Shown piece after piece: positions 45,021-52,986 of a stretch of 64,000 bases of DNA; the stretch's first letter is position 1, and each line of letters starts with the position of its first letter. The position numbers and the translations under genes were made by a program. The notes under the pieces were generated by a model. That model was given only the letters and a program-made list of their open reading frames with translations. It was not told where the DNA came from and ran no database searches. The stretch lies in the NCBI GenBank assembly GCA_015062605.1, contig SUUI01000002.1, forward strand, positions 124,001 through 188,000, in the 5' to 3' direction. This DNA is from Eggerthellaceae bacterium. Lineage in GTDB: Bacteria; Actinomycetota; Coriobacteriia; Coriobacteriales; Eggerthellaceae.

Positions 45021-45796
45021 AGGAAGAGCACCACCTTTTGAGCAACGAGCAAGGCGATAATCATAGCAAGCTCGGCGATTTGCAGGAAGAATCCCGACAA
45101 GTCACCGCTCATACCGCCAAATTGCTTTCGAGCTGTTACATACAGATACACCACGGCTATCGCGGCGGCGATTACGGCGAATATGGCGCTGACCCAGTCA
45201 AGCAGCACCATGCAAACAACGCAAACAACGAAGATAATGGCAAGCACAAGCATCGAAGCTTGTTCGGACGCTTCGCGAGAAAATGTCGCGAGCATGCCCT
45301 TATCGCTCGATTTCGGGAACATGAGCGCGCACATGCCGCTCAAAGCGCGCTCGAATACATAGATGCAGGCAATAAGCCCTATGGTCGGCAACGTGATGTC
45401 GAGCTCGAAAAGCACCGCGCAGTAGACGAGCAGATAGAGAACCGTGCAGATGATTGCGAACGCACCGACATGGGGGTCGGCGAGGATCTTGCGCTTTTTC
45501 GCGGGAGATGCATGACTCGAGATCGCATCGCACACGTCGACGAATCCATCCATATGGATAGCGCCCGCAACGAGAAACGGCACACATGCAAAACCCACTG
45601 CGCGCAACAAAGCAGAGAGCTCCAAGACGCCGCACAGCCACCACCATAGAAGGGCGATTGCCCCAATGAATACCCCAACCAGAGGGAACGCTGCGAGGAT
45701 GTATCGCATATCGTCTTCTGACAGATTCAGCGAACGCGGAATCGGCACGCGTGAGAACATTGCAAGCGAGCATGCTATGTAACGGAGCACCTTCAA
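45017..45796 (-). CDS. cobS: Adenosylcobinamide-GDP ribazoletransferase
   Basis: The 259-residue membrane enzyme joins alpha-ribazole to AdoCbi-GDP. MFSRVPIP near the N-terminus, GAIHMDGFVDVCDA with the acidic motif, and the C-terminal GGMSGDLSGFF are CobS signatures. About six hydrophobic segments are visible. It follows cobU after 12 bases and overlaps the fusion gene at its end. Confidence 0.95.
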   Translation of the reverse strand: MKVLRYIACSLAMFSRVPIPRSLNLSEDDMRYILAAFPLVGVFIGAIALLWWWLCGVLELSALLRAVGFACVPFLVAGAIHMDGFVDVCDAISSHASPAKKRKILADPHVGAFAIICTVLYLLVYCAVLFELDITLPTIGLIACIYVFERALSGMCALMFPKSSDKGMLATFSREASEQASMLVLAIIFVVCVVCMVLLDWVSAIFAVIAAAIAVVYLYVTARKQFGGMSGDLSGFFLQIAELAMIIALLVAQKVVLFL

Positions 45797-45808
45797 AGGC
45801 TTACCTGA

Positions 45809-46381
45809 TTATCCTTTCACCATGGTGGGGATGCCCGCCGCGAAATCGAACACGGCATCCGCCTTCGCCGCAATACGGCAATTCAACGTGCCCAAGGCAC
45901 GCACATATTCGTCAGTCGGAGCAGGATACCCTATGCCATCGCTGCCAACATCGTTCGTCACGATAACGAGCTGGCTGCATTGCGCTGCAAGCGTATCGAC
46001 GCCTCGCTCAATGCGCTTTACAGCAGCATACGCATCTTGCCACCCGGCCCGCTCATCATAGCATTCATCGCTCAACAGATTGCCGAGGCACTCCAGCAGT
46101 ACGACCGAGCCCTCTGAAACACGAAGTTTTTCAAGCGCTCCGTAGCACTCGATGGTGGTAAAGCCCTTGTCTGCACGCTGCTTGCGGTGCTTGTCGATCT
46201 TGGCAAGTTCTTCAGCTCCATAGGGCTTCATGGTTGCGATGTAGACACGAGGGCATTCGGCGCGCATGCAAAGCGCTTCACCAAACGTGCTTTTCCCGCA
46301 CGCGCTGCCACCGGCAAGGAGCACTATATGCGCCTGCTGCGCCTTATCGAATGCGTTGTCGCGATAACTTTCTACCATCAC
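45809..46381 (-). CDS. cobU: Adenosylcobinamide kinase / guanylyltransferase
   Basis: The 190-residue protein has the P-loop GGSACGKSTFGE, YIATMKPYGAEELAKIDKHRKQR with the guanylylation His, LLECLGNLLSDE and TNDVGSDGIGYPAPTDEYVR, matching bifunctional CobU. It phosphorylates and guanylylates adenosylcobinamide. The start overlaps the cobT stop by four bases. This is the full-length copy; the fusion protein downstream has only part of the fold. Confidence 0.92.
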   Translation of the reverse strand: MMVESYRDNAFDKAQQAHIVLLAGGSACGKSTFGEALCMRAECPRVYIATMKPYGAEELAKIDKHRKQRADKGFTTIECYGALEKLRVSEGSVVLLECLGNLLSDECYDERAGWQDAYAAVKRIERGVDTLAAQCSQLVIVTNDVGSDGIGYPAPTDEYVRALGTLNCRIAAKADAVFDFAAGIPTMVKG

Positions 46382-47436
46382 ACCAAATCCGTATCGTACG
46401 CATCGATTCCCAATCCCGAGAACGAGGTGCCGTCATACACGCGCAACGCCATATCGAGCAATGGGAAAAGGCACACAGCGCCCGTTCCCTCTCCAAGACG
46501 CATATCAGCATGAATCGGAGCACGCAGCCCAATGGCCTCAAGCACCGCCTTCACCGCTGGCTCTGCAGAAGCATGAGACGAGAGCATCGCATCCTTGGCT
46601 TTGGGAAACATCCGTATGGCGATTAGTGCCGCAACAGCGCTGATGAATCCATCGATGACCACGGGAATGCGAGCTTCCGCAGCGCCCAGATATACTCCGA
46701 CGAGACCTGCGATATCGAGCCCACCGACCTTTGAAAGCACGTCGAGCGGATCTGTTGCATCGGGCTCGTTTACCGCGATTGCACGCTTGATAGCACCTAC
46801 CTTGCGCATAAGGCCCTCATCTGAAAGCCCCGCTCCCTTGCCTGTCACTACGCTGGGGTCCATATCGAGCAGCACCGATGCCAGCGCGGAGCTCGTCGTT
46901 GTGTTCCCGATGCCCATCTCGCCCGTTGCGAACATGCGATAGCCTTGCGATACGAGCTCGCGCACGACATTAACGCCCGTCCAAATCGCCTGCGCCGCCT
47001 GCTCGCGGCTCATCGCAGGACCTTTCGTCATATTATTCGTACCATCCATGACCCTGCAATCGCGTACATTCGGAGCAGGGAACGCCATTCCGATGTTTAT
47101 CGGGAACACTTTCGCGCCTGCTACAGCGCCCATACGACACACGCTGCTCTGCGCACGCGCCATGTTCTCGGCAACGAGAGCGGTAACTTCCTGACCAGTC
47201 TGCGTAACGCCTTCCTCGACAACGCCGTTGTCAGCGCACATGGCGATGACCGCGCGTTGCGAGATATCGATATCGGCACTGCCCGTGCATGCGGCGATGC
47301 GCTCGATGGCCGTCTCGAGCAAGCCGAGGCTGCCAATAGGCTTTGCAACGGCATTCCATCTCTCGCGCGCATCCGCCCGCGCTTGCTCATCAGCACCGGG
47401 GATCTGCAGTGCAAGGATTCTCTCTTCGTAGCTCAT
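46378..47436 (-). CDS. cobT: Nicotinate-nucleotide:dimethylbenzimidazole phosphoribosyltransferase
   Basis: The 352-residue protein has KPIGSLGLLE near the N-terminus, MCADNGVVEEGVTQTG, GEMGIGNTTTSSAL, GKGAGLSD and the C-terminal DMRLGEGTGA with the catalytic Glu. CobT activates the lower-ligand base of cobamides. It is first in the five-gene operon cobT-cobU-cobS-(cobU/cobC)-TIM barrel. Confidence 0.96.
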   Translation of the reverse strand: MSYEERILALQIPGADEQARADARERWNAVAKPIGSLGLLETAIERIAACTGSADIDISQRAVIAMCADNGVVEEGVTQTGQEVTALVAENMARAQSSVCRMGAVAGAKVFPINIGMAFPAPNVRDCRVMDGTNNMTKGPAMSREQAAQAIWTGVNVVRELVSQGYRMFATGEMGIGNTTTSSALASVLLDMDPSVVTGKGAGLSDEGLMRKVGAIKRAIAVNEPDATDPLDVLSKVGGLDIAGLVGVYLGAAEARIPVVIDGFISAVAALIAIRMFPKAKDAMLSSHASAEPAVKAVLEAIGLRAPIHADMRLGEGTGAVCLFPLLDMALRVYDGTSFSGLGIDAYDTDLV

Positions 47437-47780
47437 GCGCTTCCCGCTTTCGCAAATGAAATCCTATGGCCACAACACGCAATCATGTAGCATGCAGGCC
47501 GTTATAGTCCAACCAAAAAGAATAGCACAGCGATACCCATTTGCCCCATTTTGAGCAAAAAAGGGCAAGTCCTTTCGTGTAATCGTTTGACAACCGAAAG
47601 CGCATAGCACACGTTCGCCGAAAGAAGCAAAAAAGCATCTTGACGCATGCACGGTCGCACCCTAGAATCCCACGAAGGTTCAAAAGAAAGGTACGCATGA
47701 CGTTTTTTGCACATACCATGAGCAAGAACAGTGAAGTCGCAAGCGGCTTCGCCATGCATGCGTATTATCGATATATCTAG

Positions 47781-47883
47781 CACACGACCCGCTCGTTGAG
47801 CAGGAACTTGAGCGCACTTTCCAAGCCTGCCTCCGATAAACGGTTCGTGTGCGAAACCCGATGCCCCACCCGGGCATCTTTTA
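47781..47883 (+). ncRNA. Structured leader ending in an intrinsic terminator, candidate riboswitch
   Basis: A 7-bp closing stem (CACACGA at 47781-47787, TCGTGTG at 47845-47851) encloses three small hairpins: GCTC/GAGC (47791-47801), CAGG-AA-CTTG with CAAGCCTG (47801-47829), and CCG/CGG (47833-47843). Directly after it is a terminator, GATGCCC/GGGCATC (47860-47878) with TTTTATT. CGGTTCG (47841-47847) could instead pair with CGAAACCCG, breaking the closing stem. This matches no riboswitch class I can name. The symporter gene starts 84 bases later. Confidence 0.6.
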
Positions 47884-47907
47884 TTGTACGAAGCTTTTCC
47901 CGCACCT

Positions 47908-47941
47908 GATTCGCCCGGCAACCAAATAAATGAGGCGAATC
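47908..47941 (+). repeat. Inverted repeat before the symporter ribosome-binding site
   Basis: GATTCGCC (47908-47915) and GGCGAATC (47934-47941) are perfect 8-bp complements separated by 18 bases, just upstream of the Shine-Dalgarno AGGAAG near 47954. A hairpin here could affect translation initiation of the symporter. Confidence 0.6.
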
Positions 47942-47966
47942 CCGACAAAGAAGACAGGAAGAAACG

Positions 47967-49562
47967 ATGGTTATAAAAATAGTATTGATGATCGTGTTCA
48001 TCGCCGTCATCATCTCAATCGGCATCATGGAGCGTCGACATGCGCGAAGCGTCGACGGCTACATCCTAGGAGGCCGTAACGTCGGCCCTTGGCTCTCAGC
48101 ATTCGCGTTCGGCACGAGCTACTTCTCCGCCGTTATCTTCATCGGCTATGCTGGACAGTTCGGATGGAAATTCGGCGTCGCCGCAACGTGGATCGGCATC
48201 GGCAACGCTGTCATAGGCTCTCTGCTTGCTTGGTGGATCTTAGGCTCCCGCACACGTGAGATGACCCAGCGCCTCAAGGCATCGACGATGCCCGAGTTTT
48301 TGGGCTTGCGCTTCAACAGCAAGGCCATTCGCATCGCAGCCGCTCTCATCATCTTCGTGTTCATGATTCCCTACACCGCATCGGTCTACAACGGACTATC
48401 CCGTCTCTTCGAGATGGCGTTCGGCATCCCATATGAATTCTGCATCATCGGCATGGCCGTCGTAACCTGCATCTATGTCGTTGTCGGCGGATACATGGCA
48501 ACCGTTATGAACGACTTCGTTCAGGGCATCATCATGCTCATCGGCATCATCGCGGTCATCGCGGCTGTCCTAAACGGCGCCGGCGGCTTCTCCGAGGCCA
48601 TCCTCGACCTTTCGCACATCGAAGCGGAGGGAACGACACTAAGCGGTGCATTCGTATCGTTCTTCGGACCAGCACCGCTCGACCTCCTCTCCGTCATCAT
48701 CTTAACGTCGCTCGGCACTTGGGGCCTGCCGCAGATGGTGACCAAGTTCTATGCAATCAAGCAGGGCCCGGCCATCAAGCAAGGCGCCATCATCTCGACG
48801 ATCTTCGCCATCGTCGTCGCGGGAGGAAGCTACTTCCTCGGCGGCTTCGGTCGCCTGTTCGGCGATAGCGTCGCCATGAATGCGAATGGCACGCCGGTAT
48901 ATGACTCCATCATCCCGACGATGCTCTCGTCGCTTCCCGACATCCTCGTCGGCATCGTGGTCGTGCTGGTGCTCTCCGCCTCCATGTCCACGCTCTCCTC
49001 GCTCGTTTTGACCTCGTCCTCTACGCTGACGCTCGACCTCGTCGACAAGAACTTCGTTAAGGACGGCCTGAATGAGAAGTCCAAGGTCAAGTGGATGCGC
49101 GCGTTCGTCATCGTGTTCGTCGCCATCAGCGCGGCGCTGGCGCTTTTGCAGTACAACTCCTCGATCAACTTCATCGCCCAGCTCATGGGCATCTCCTGGG
49201 GTGCTCTTGCCGGTGCGTTCCTCGGCCCGTTCTTCTGGGGTCTGTTCAGCGGGCGCATCTCCAAGGCGGCCGTCTGGGCGAGCTTCATCTTCGCCGTGGG
49301 CCTGACCACTTCTAACATGGTCTTCGGCTTCATTGGCTCTCCGATCGTCGCCGGTGCTATCGCCATCGTCGCCTCGCTGATCATCGTGCCGATCGTCTCG
49401 CTCGTCACCCCTGCCGTGCCGTTCGACATCAAGCCGCCGCAACAGCTCGGCGCCATCGACCGCGAGTACCTGCATGAGCTCGAGGAAGAGGAACTCGCCG
49501 AAGAGGCGGCAGAAAGCACTGCCACCCAAGTCCAAGCGGATATCTCTGCTACTATGAGCTAG
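47967..49562 (+). CDS. Sodium:solute symporter (SSS family)
   Basis: The 531-residue membrane protein has about 13 hydrophobic segments with SSS features: GRNVGPWLSAFAFGTSYFSA and the later GYMATVMNDFVQGIIM and LSASMSTLSSLVLTSSSTL blocks, which include the likely sodium site. The last 45 residues are a charged Glu-rich cytoplasmic tail. The substrate is unknown; pantothenate, proline and acetate carriers are in this family. It has a structured leader with terminator, and is followed after 35 bases by an aldo/keto reductase gene. Confidence 0.9.
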   Translation: MVIKIVLMIVFIAVIISIGIMERRHARSVDGYILGGRNVGPWLSAFAFGTSYFSAVIFIGYAGQFGWKFGVAATWIGIGNAVIGSLLAWWILGSRTREMTQRLKASTMPEFLGLRFNSKAIRIAAALIIFVFMIPYTASVYNGLSRLFEMAFGIPYEFCIIGMAVVTCIYVVVGGYMATVMNDFVQGIIMLIGIIAVIAAVLNGAGGFSEAILDLSHIEAEGTTLSGAFVSFFGPAPLDLLSVIILTSLGTWGLPQMVTKFYAIKQGPAIKQGAIISTIFAIVVAGGSYFLGGFGRLFGDSVAMNANGTPVYDSIIPTMLSSLPDILVGIVVVLVLSASMSTLSSLVLTSSSTLTLDLVDKNFVKDGLNEKSKVKWMRAFVIVFVAISAALALLQYNSSINFIAQLMGISWGALAGAFLGPFFWGLFSGRISKAAVWASFIFAVGLTTSNMVFGFIGSPIVAGAIAIVASLIIVPIVSLVTPAVPFDIKPPQQLGAIDREYLHELEEEELAEEAAESTATQVQADISATMS

Positions 49563-49597
49563 GCGGTTTTTTACAACACGCAACTAAGGAGGAGCGT

Positions 49598-50803
49598 ATG
49601 CAGTACCGCGGCACCGAGAAGATCACCGAGAAGATCTCGCTCTTAGGCTACGGCTGCATGCGCTTCTCGCGTAAGGCAGGATTCATCGATCAGGAAAAAG
49701 CCGAGCGTGAATTAAACCTCGCAATCGAACGAGGCGTCACATATTTCGATACCGCCTACACCTACGGGGGCTCGGAAGAAGCGCTGGGCAAGTACATCAC
49801 GCACAGCGGCAATCGAGAGCGGATGCTCATCGCAACCAAAGTACCCCACTACACCTGCACATCGATCGATGATTTTGAGCGCATCTTCAATGAGCAGCTC
49901 GCACGCCTGAATACCGATTACGTCGATTTCTACCTTATGCATATGCTCACGAGCCTCGAAAGCTGGGAGCGTTGCGTGAGGATCGGTGTGCCCGAATGGA
50001 TTGCGCAGAAGAAAGAGTCCGGGCAAATCAGGCATTTCGGCTTCTCGTACCATGGAGGACGCGAGGACTTCATCAAGATCATCGATGCATATGATTGGGA
50101 CATAGCCCAGATCCAGCTCAATTACCTCGATGCCGGATCGCAAGCCGGGCTCGATGGACTGTTCTATGCCGCAGCACGCGGCATAGGCATCATCATCATG
50201 GAACCGCTGCGCGGTGGCAAGTTGGCGAACAACCTGCCACCAGGAGCGAAGCATGTTTTCCAACAAGCTAACAAAGCACGCGCTCAAGCTGGAAAGCAAG
50301 GGCTTTCGTTCGCGCAATGGGGCCTGCAGTGGCTCTTCGACCTCCCTGAAGTCACATGCGTGCTCTCGGGTATGAACAGCATCGAGCAGATTGAGGAGAA
50401 TTGCTTCATCGCAGAGAGCACCCTCCCCCATTCGTTGAGCGCCGCGGACGATGCAGCCTATGATGCCGCAATCACGAAGATCCGCGAGGTCGATAAGATT
50501 CCGTGCACAGGCTGCGGCTACTGCATGCCCTGCGTTAAAGGCATCGACATTCCGACGTGCTTCCGCAATTACAACCAGCGTTTCTCCGAGGGATGGTTCT
50601 CGGGATTCTCCGCGCATATCATGACAGTCGGCTTGGCAGCCGACCCGAAAAGCGCCAGCAACTGCATCAAGTGCGGCAAGTGCGCCAAACGTTGCCCGCA
50701 GTACATCGACATCCCAACTGAGATGGAGAACGTGGCAAAGATGTACGAGGGCATCATCTATCGCGGCGTGCAGCGTTTCAAAGGTTTGTACTGGAAATCG
50801 TAA
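49598..50803 (+). CDS. Aldo/keto reductase with C-terminal 4Fe-4S motifs
   Basis: The 401-residue protein has an NAD(P)H-dependent aldo/keto reductase barrel: LGYGCMRF, FDTAYTYGGSE with the catalytic Tyr, and DFYLMHML. After residue 290 come CTGCGYCMPC and CIKCGKCAKRCP, a 4Fe-4S domain. Such Fe-S aldo/keto reductases are typical of anaerobes. The substrate is unknown. It lies in an apparent operon with the symporter, so it may act on the imported compound, which is an inference. Confidence 0.93.
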   Translation: MQYRGTEKITEKISLLGYGCMRFSRKAGFIDQEKAERELNLAIERGVTYFDTAYTYGGSEEALGKYITHSGNRERMLIATKVPHYTCTSIDDFERIFNEQLARLNTDYVDFYLMHMLTSLESWERCVRIGVPEWIAQKKESGQIRHFGFSYHGGREDFIKIIDAYDWDIAQIQLNYLDAGSQAGLDGLFYAAARGIGIIIMEPLRGGKLANNLPPGAKHVFQQANKARAQAGKQGLSFAQWGLQWLFDLPEVTCVLSGMNSIEQIEENCFIAESTLPHSLSAADDAAYDAAITKIREVDKIPCTGCGYCMPCVKGIDIPTCFRNYNQRFSEGWFSGFSAHIMTVGLAADPKSASNCIKCGKCAKRCPQYIDIPTEMENVAKMYEGIIYRGVQRFKGLYWKS

Positions 50804-50840
50804 GCATCCTCGATTGCGCAAATGGCTCATTAATGAACAA

Positions 50841-50866
50841 CATGGCCGCCTCGAAAGGCGGCCATG
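50841..50866. terminator. Bidirectional terminator between reductase genes
   Basis: The 11-bp perfect stem CATGGCCGCCT / AGGCGGCCATG with loop CGAA separates the plus-strand aldo/keto reductase from the minus-strand flavin reductase, which converge. Confidence 0.85.
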
Positions 50867-50894
50867 CATTGATTGCAGCTAGCAGATAAGCGCG

Positions 50895-52877
50895 CTAGAT
50901 ATTGCTGGCTAATTCGTAGGCACTCCAGATAGCGTTCAAGATGTTCGCCACACCGGCAGCATCGCCGATCTGATACGGCTTCGCCTTGCCATAGCGCAGA
51001 GCCTCGAACAAATCGCCATTCGGCGCGTAGCCTACGCACTCGACCACGTTATCGGCCTTGATGCGCACTTCGCCATCGGGCGTATCGGCAACCAGACAAC
51101 CATCCTCGTAGCCCTTCGCCATCGCGCTGCAAACCAGATCGATCTTGCGATCATCGAGCAGCAGGCGAAGCATCTGCATGTTCGCGAAGCACAGCGGACC
51201 GTTGAGCTTCAGGATATCGTCGAGCGCCTCGACGATCGTAACCTTGCGTCCTTCGTTCGCGAGCCAAAGCGCCAGCTCGCAACCAACCAGGCCGCCACCG
51301 ATGACGACGACATCCTGACCAACCGAATCGATATCCATCAGCACTTCTTCGGCAACCTGGATCTTGGCTTCGCCGAGCGGGAAGCGTTTCGGACGTGAGC
51401 CGGTCGCTACGATGACGTCATCGAAGTCGCCTGCTTCAACCATCTCGGCCGTGACTTCGGTGTTCAGGCGGACATCGACATCAAGACGACGCAGCTGCTC
51501 CTCATACCATGCGATGAGCGCATGATCGTCTTCCTTGAAATCAGGCATGCCACCGGGAATGAGGTTGCCGCCTAATCTTCCGCCTTTCTCGCACAGAATC
51601 GGCTTATGGCCGCGAAGGGCGAGGACGCGCGCAGCCTCCATGCCACCGGGGCCACCGCCGGCAATGAGAACCTTGCGCTGCTTAAGCGCGGGGACAAGGC
51701 GCGTATAACGCTCGCGAGCGCACGTGGGATTCACGGCGCAGCTGATGTTCTTGTACTTCTGCATACGACCAAGACAGCCCTCATGGCAGCTCAGGCACGG
51801 ACGGATGCCCGCAACGTCATCTTGACGCAGCTTGTTGACGTAGTCAGGATCTGCCAGGAGCGGACGGGCCAGACCGATGATGTCGCAGGTGCCATCCGCG
51901 ATTGCCTCGGTAGCCATATCGGGATTGTCCATACGGCCGGCGCAGATGACGGGAACGTCCACGACCTCCTTCACCATCTTGGCATACTCGCGATACAGAC
52001 CCTTCTCCTGATACATCGGCGGATGATTCCAGAACCACGCATCGTAGCAGCCAACGTCGACGTCCATGACGTCGTAACCGTAGCTGACAAGGAGCTTCGC
52101 AGCCTCGATGCCTTCCTCGAGATCTCGGCCCATCTCTTCGAATTCCTCACCTGGCAGCGCGCCCTCGCGGAAGCCCTTCATGAAGTGCTTCGGGCTGTAA
52201 CGCAGTGCCACGGGGAAATCATCGCCACATGCCTTCTTGATCTCCTCGACGACCTCGCGAGCGAAACGCAGGCGATTCTCGAGGCTTCCACCGTACTCGT
52301 CATCGCGCTCGTTGAAGTACTCCGTTGCGAATTGGTCGAGCAAGTATCCCTCGTGCACCGCATGGACCTGGATGCCATCGAAACCCGCCTGCTTGGCGAT
52401 CTTCGCGGCCTCGCCCATCTGACGGACGATGTCGTGGATCTCATCAACCGTCAACGGACGGCACATCACGTCGAACCAACGGTTCATCCTGGCTGATGGG
52501 GCGATTGGCGTATCGTTTCCGAACTCGGCGAATACGCGGCCGAAACCCGCGGACAATTGCAGGAAGATGTAGGATCCATACGAATGGATGCGCTCAGTCA
52601 TCTCACGCGACGTACGGATGAACCATTCGGGATTGACTGTTGGCGAAGGAGCCGAGGGGCTGCGGTGCTTCTCGATGTTGTTCGCCGCATGCGTTACGCC
52701 CGTGATGATAAGGCCCGTACCGCCCTTTGCGCGCTCGACATAGTAATCGACACCGCGCTGATTGAACCCGCCTGCGCAATCGCCGAGGCCGATTGGGCCC
52801 ATGGCGCACATGGCGAAACGATTCGGAAGCGTCAGGCGACCGATCTTTACTGGCTCGAATAAGGTTTTGTATTTCAT
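50895..52877 (-). CDS. FMN/4Fe-4S/FAD reductase of the 2,4-dienoyl-CoA reductase (old yellow enzyme) family
   Basis: The start is ATG at 52877 (MKYKTLFEPVKIGRL) after AAAGGA. The 660-residue protein has an FMN-binding TIM barrel (residues 1 to about 340: RFAMCAMGPIG, GFDGIQVHAVHEGYL), four cysteines for a 4Fe-4S cluster (CLSCHEGC and an extra C), then an FAD site (VLIAGGGPGGMEAARVLAL) and an NAD(P) site (VVVIGGGLVGCELALWLA). Members include 2,4-dienoyl-CoA reductase, 2-enoate reductase and bile-acid BaiCD/BaiH enzymes. The substrate cannot be assigned. Confidence 0.93.
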   Translation of the reverse strand: MKYKTLFEPVKIGRLTLPNRFAMCAMGPIGLGDCAGGFNQRGVDYYVERAKGGTGLIITGVTHAANNIEKHRSPSAPSPTVNPEWFIRTSREMTERIHSYGSYIFLQLSAGFGRVFAEFGNDTPIAPSARMNRWFDVMCRPLTVDEIHDIVRQMGEAAKIAKQAGFDGIQVHAVHEGYLLDQFATEYFNERDDEYGGSLENRLRFAREVVEEIKKACGDDFPVALRYSPKHFMKGFREGALPGEEFEEMGRDLEEGIEAAKLLVSYGYDVMDVDVGCYDAWFWNHPPMYQEKGLYREYAKMVKEVVDVPVICAGRMDNPDMATEAIADGTCDIIGLARPLLADPDYVNKLRQDDVAGIRPCLSCHEGCLGRMQKYKNISCAVNPTCARERYTRLVPALKQRKVLIAGGGPGGMEAARVLALRGHKPILCEKGGRLGGNLIPGGMPDFKEDDHALIAWYEEQLRRLDVDVRLNTEVTAEMVEAGDFDDVIVATGSRPKRFPLGEAKIQVAEEVLMDIDSVGQDVVVIGGGLVGCELALWLANEGRKVTIVEALDDILKLNGPLCFANMQMLRLLLDDRKIDLVCSAMAKGYEDGCLVADTPDGEVRIKADNVVECVGYAPNGDLFEALRYGKAKPYQIGDAAGVANILNAIWSAYELASNI

Positions 52878-52974
52878 TGGCATCCTTTCTTCTTCTCTGG
52901 AATTTCGCATACCGTATCCATTGTAATGCAAACCTGTCAGACGCTACAGTCACGAATGCCGTTTTCTCACGCAC

Positions 52975-52980
52975 TAGAAT
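52975..52980 (+). promoter_or_regulatory. -10 box giving a leaderless MFS transcript
   Basis: TAGAAT at 52975-52980 lies six bases before the ATG at 52987. There is no Shine-Dalgarno between them. Transcription would therefore begin at or next to the start codon. No clear -35 is seen. Confidence 0.5.
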
Positions 52981-52986
52981 ACACAT

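Larger units (their letters stand above)
47437..47966. promoter_or_regulatory. 530-bp divergent region between cobT and the symporter gene
   Basis: No convincing gene is present. On the cobT side there is a hairpin-forming repeat (TTGCCC at 47541-47546, GGGCAA at 47563-47568) and a weak -10 (TATAAC region near 47504); no cobalamin riboswitch lies here. On the symporter side there are an inverted repeat (GAAGTCGC at 47733-47740, GCGGCTTC at 47743-47750), TATTAT at 47763-47768, and the leader structure called separately. Confidence 0.5.

Noticed and set aside
47781-47851. tRNA gene in the symporter leader
   Set aside because: The 7-bp closing stem resembles an acceptor stem, but there is no T-arm with GTTC-R-A, no CCA end and no proper anticodon arm; a terminator follows at once.
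48702-49583. 293-codon minus-strand frame opposite the symporter
   Set aside because: The product is an Arg/Asp/Glu/His-rich string typical of an antisense reading of a membrane-protein gene.
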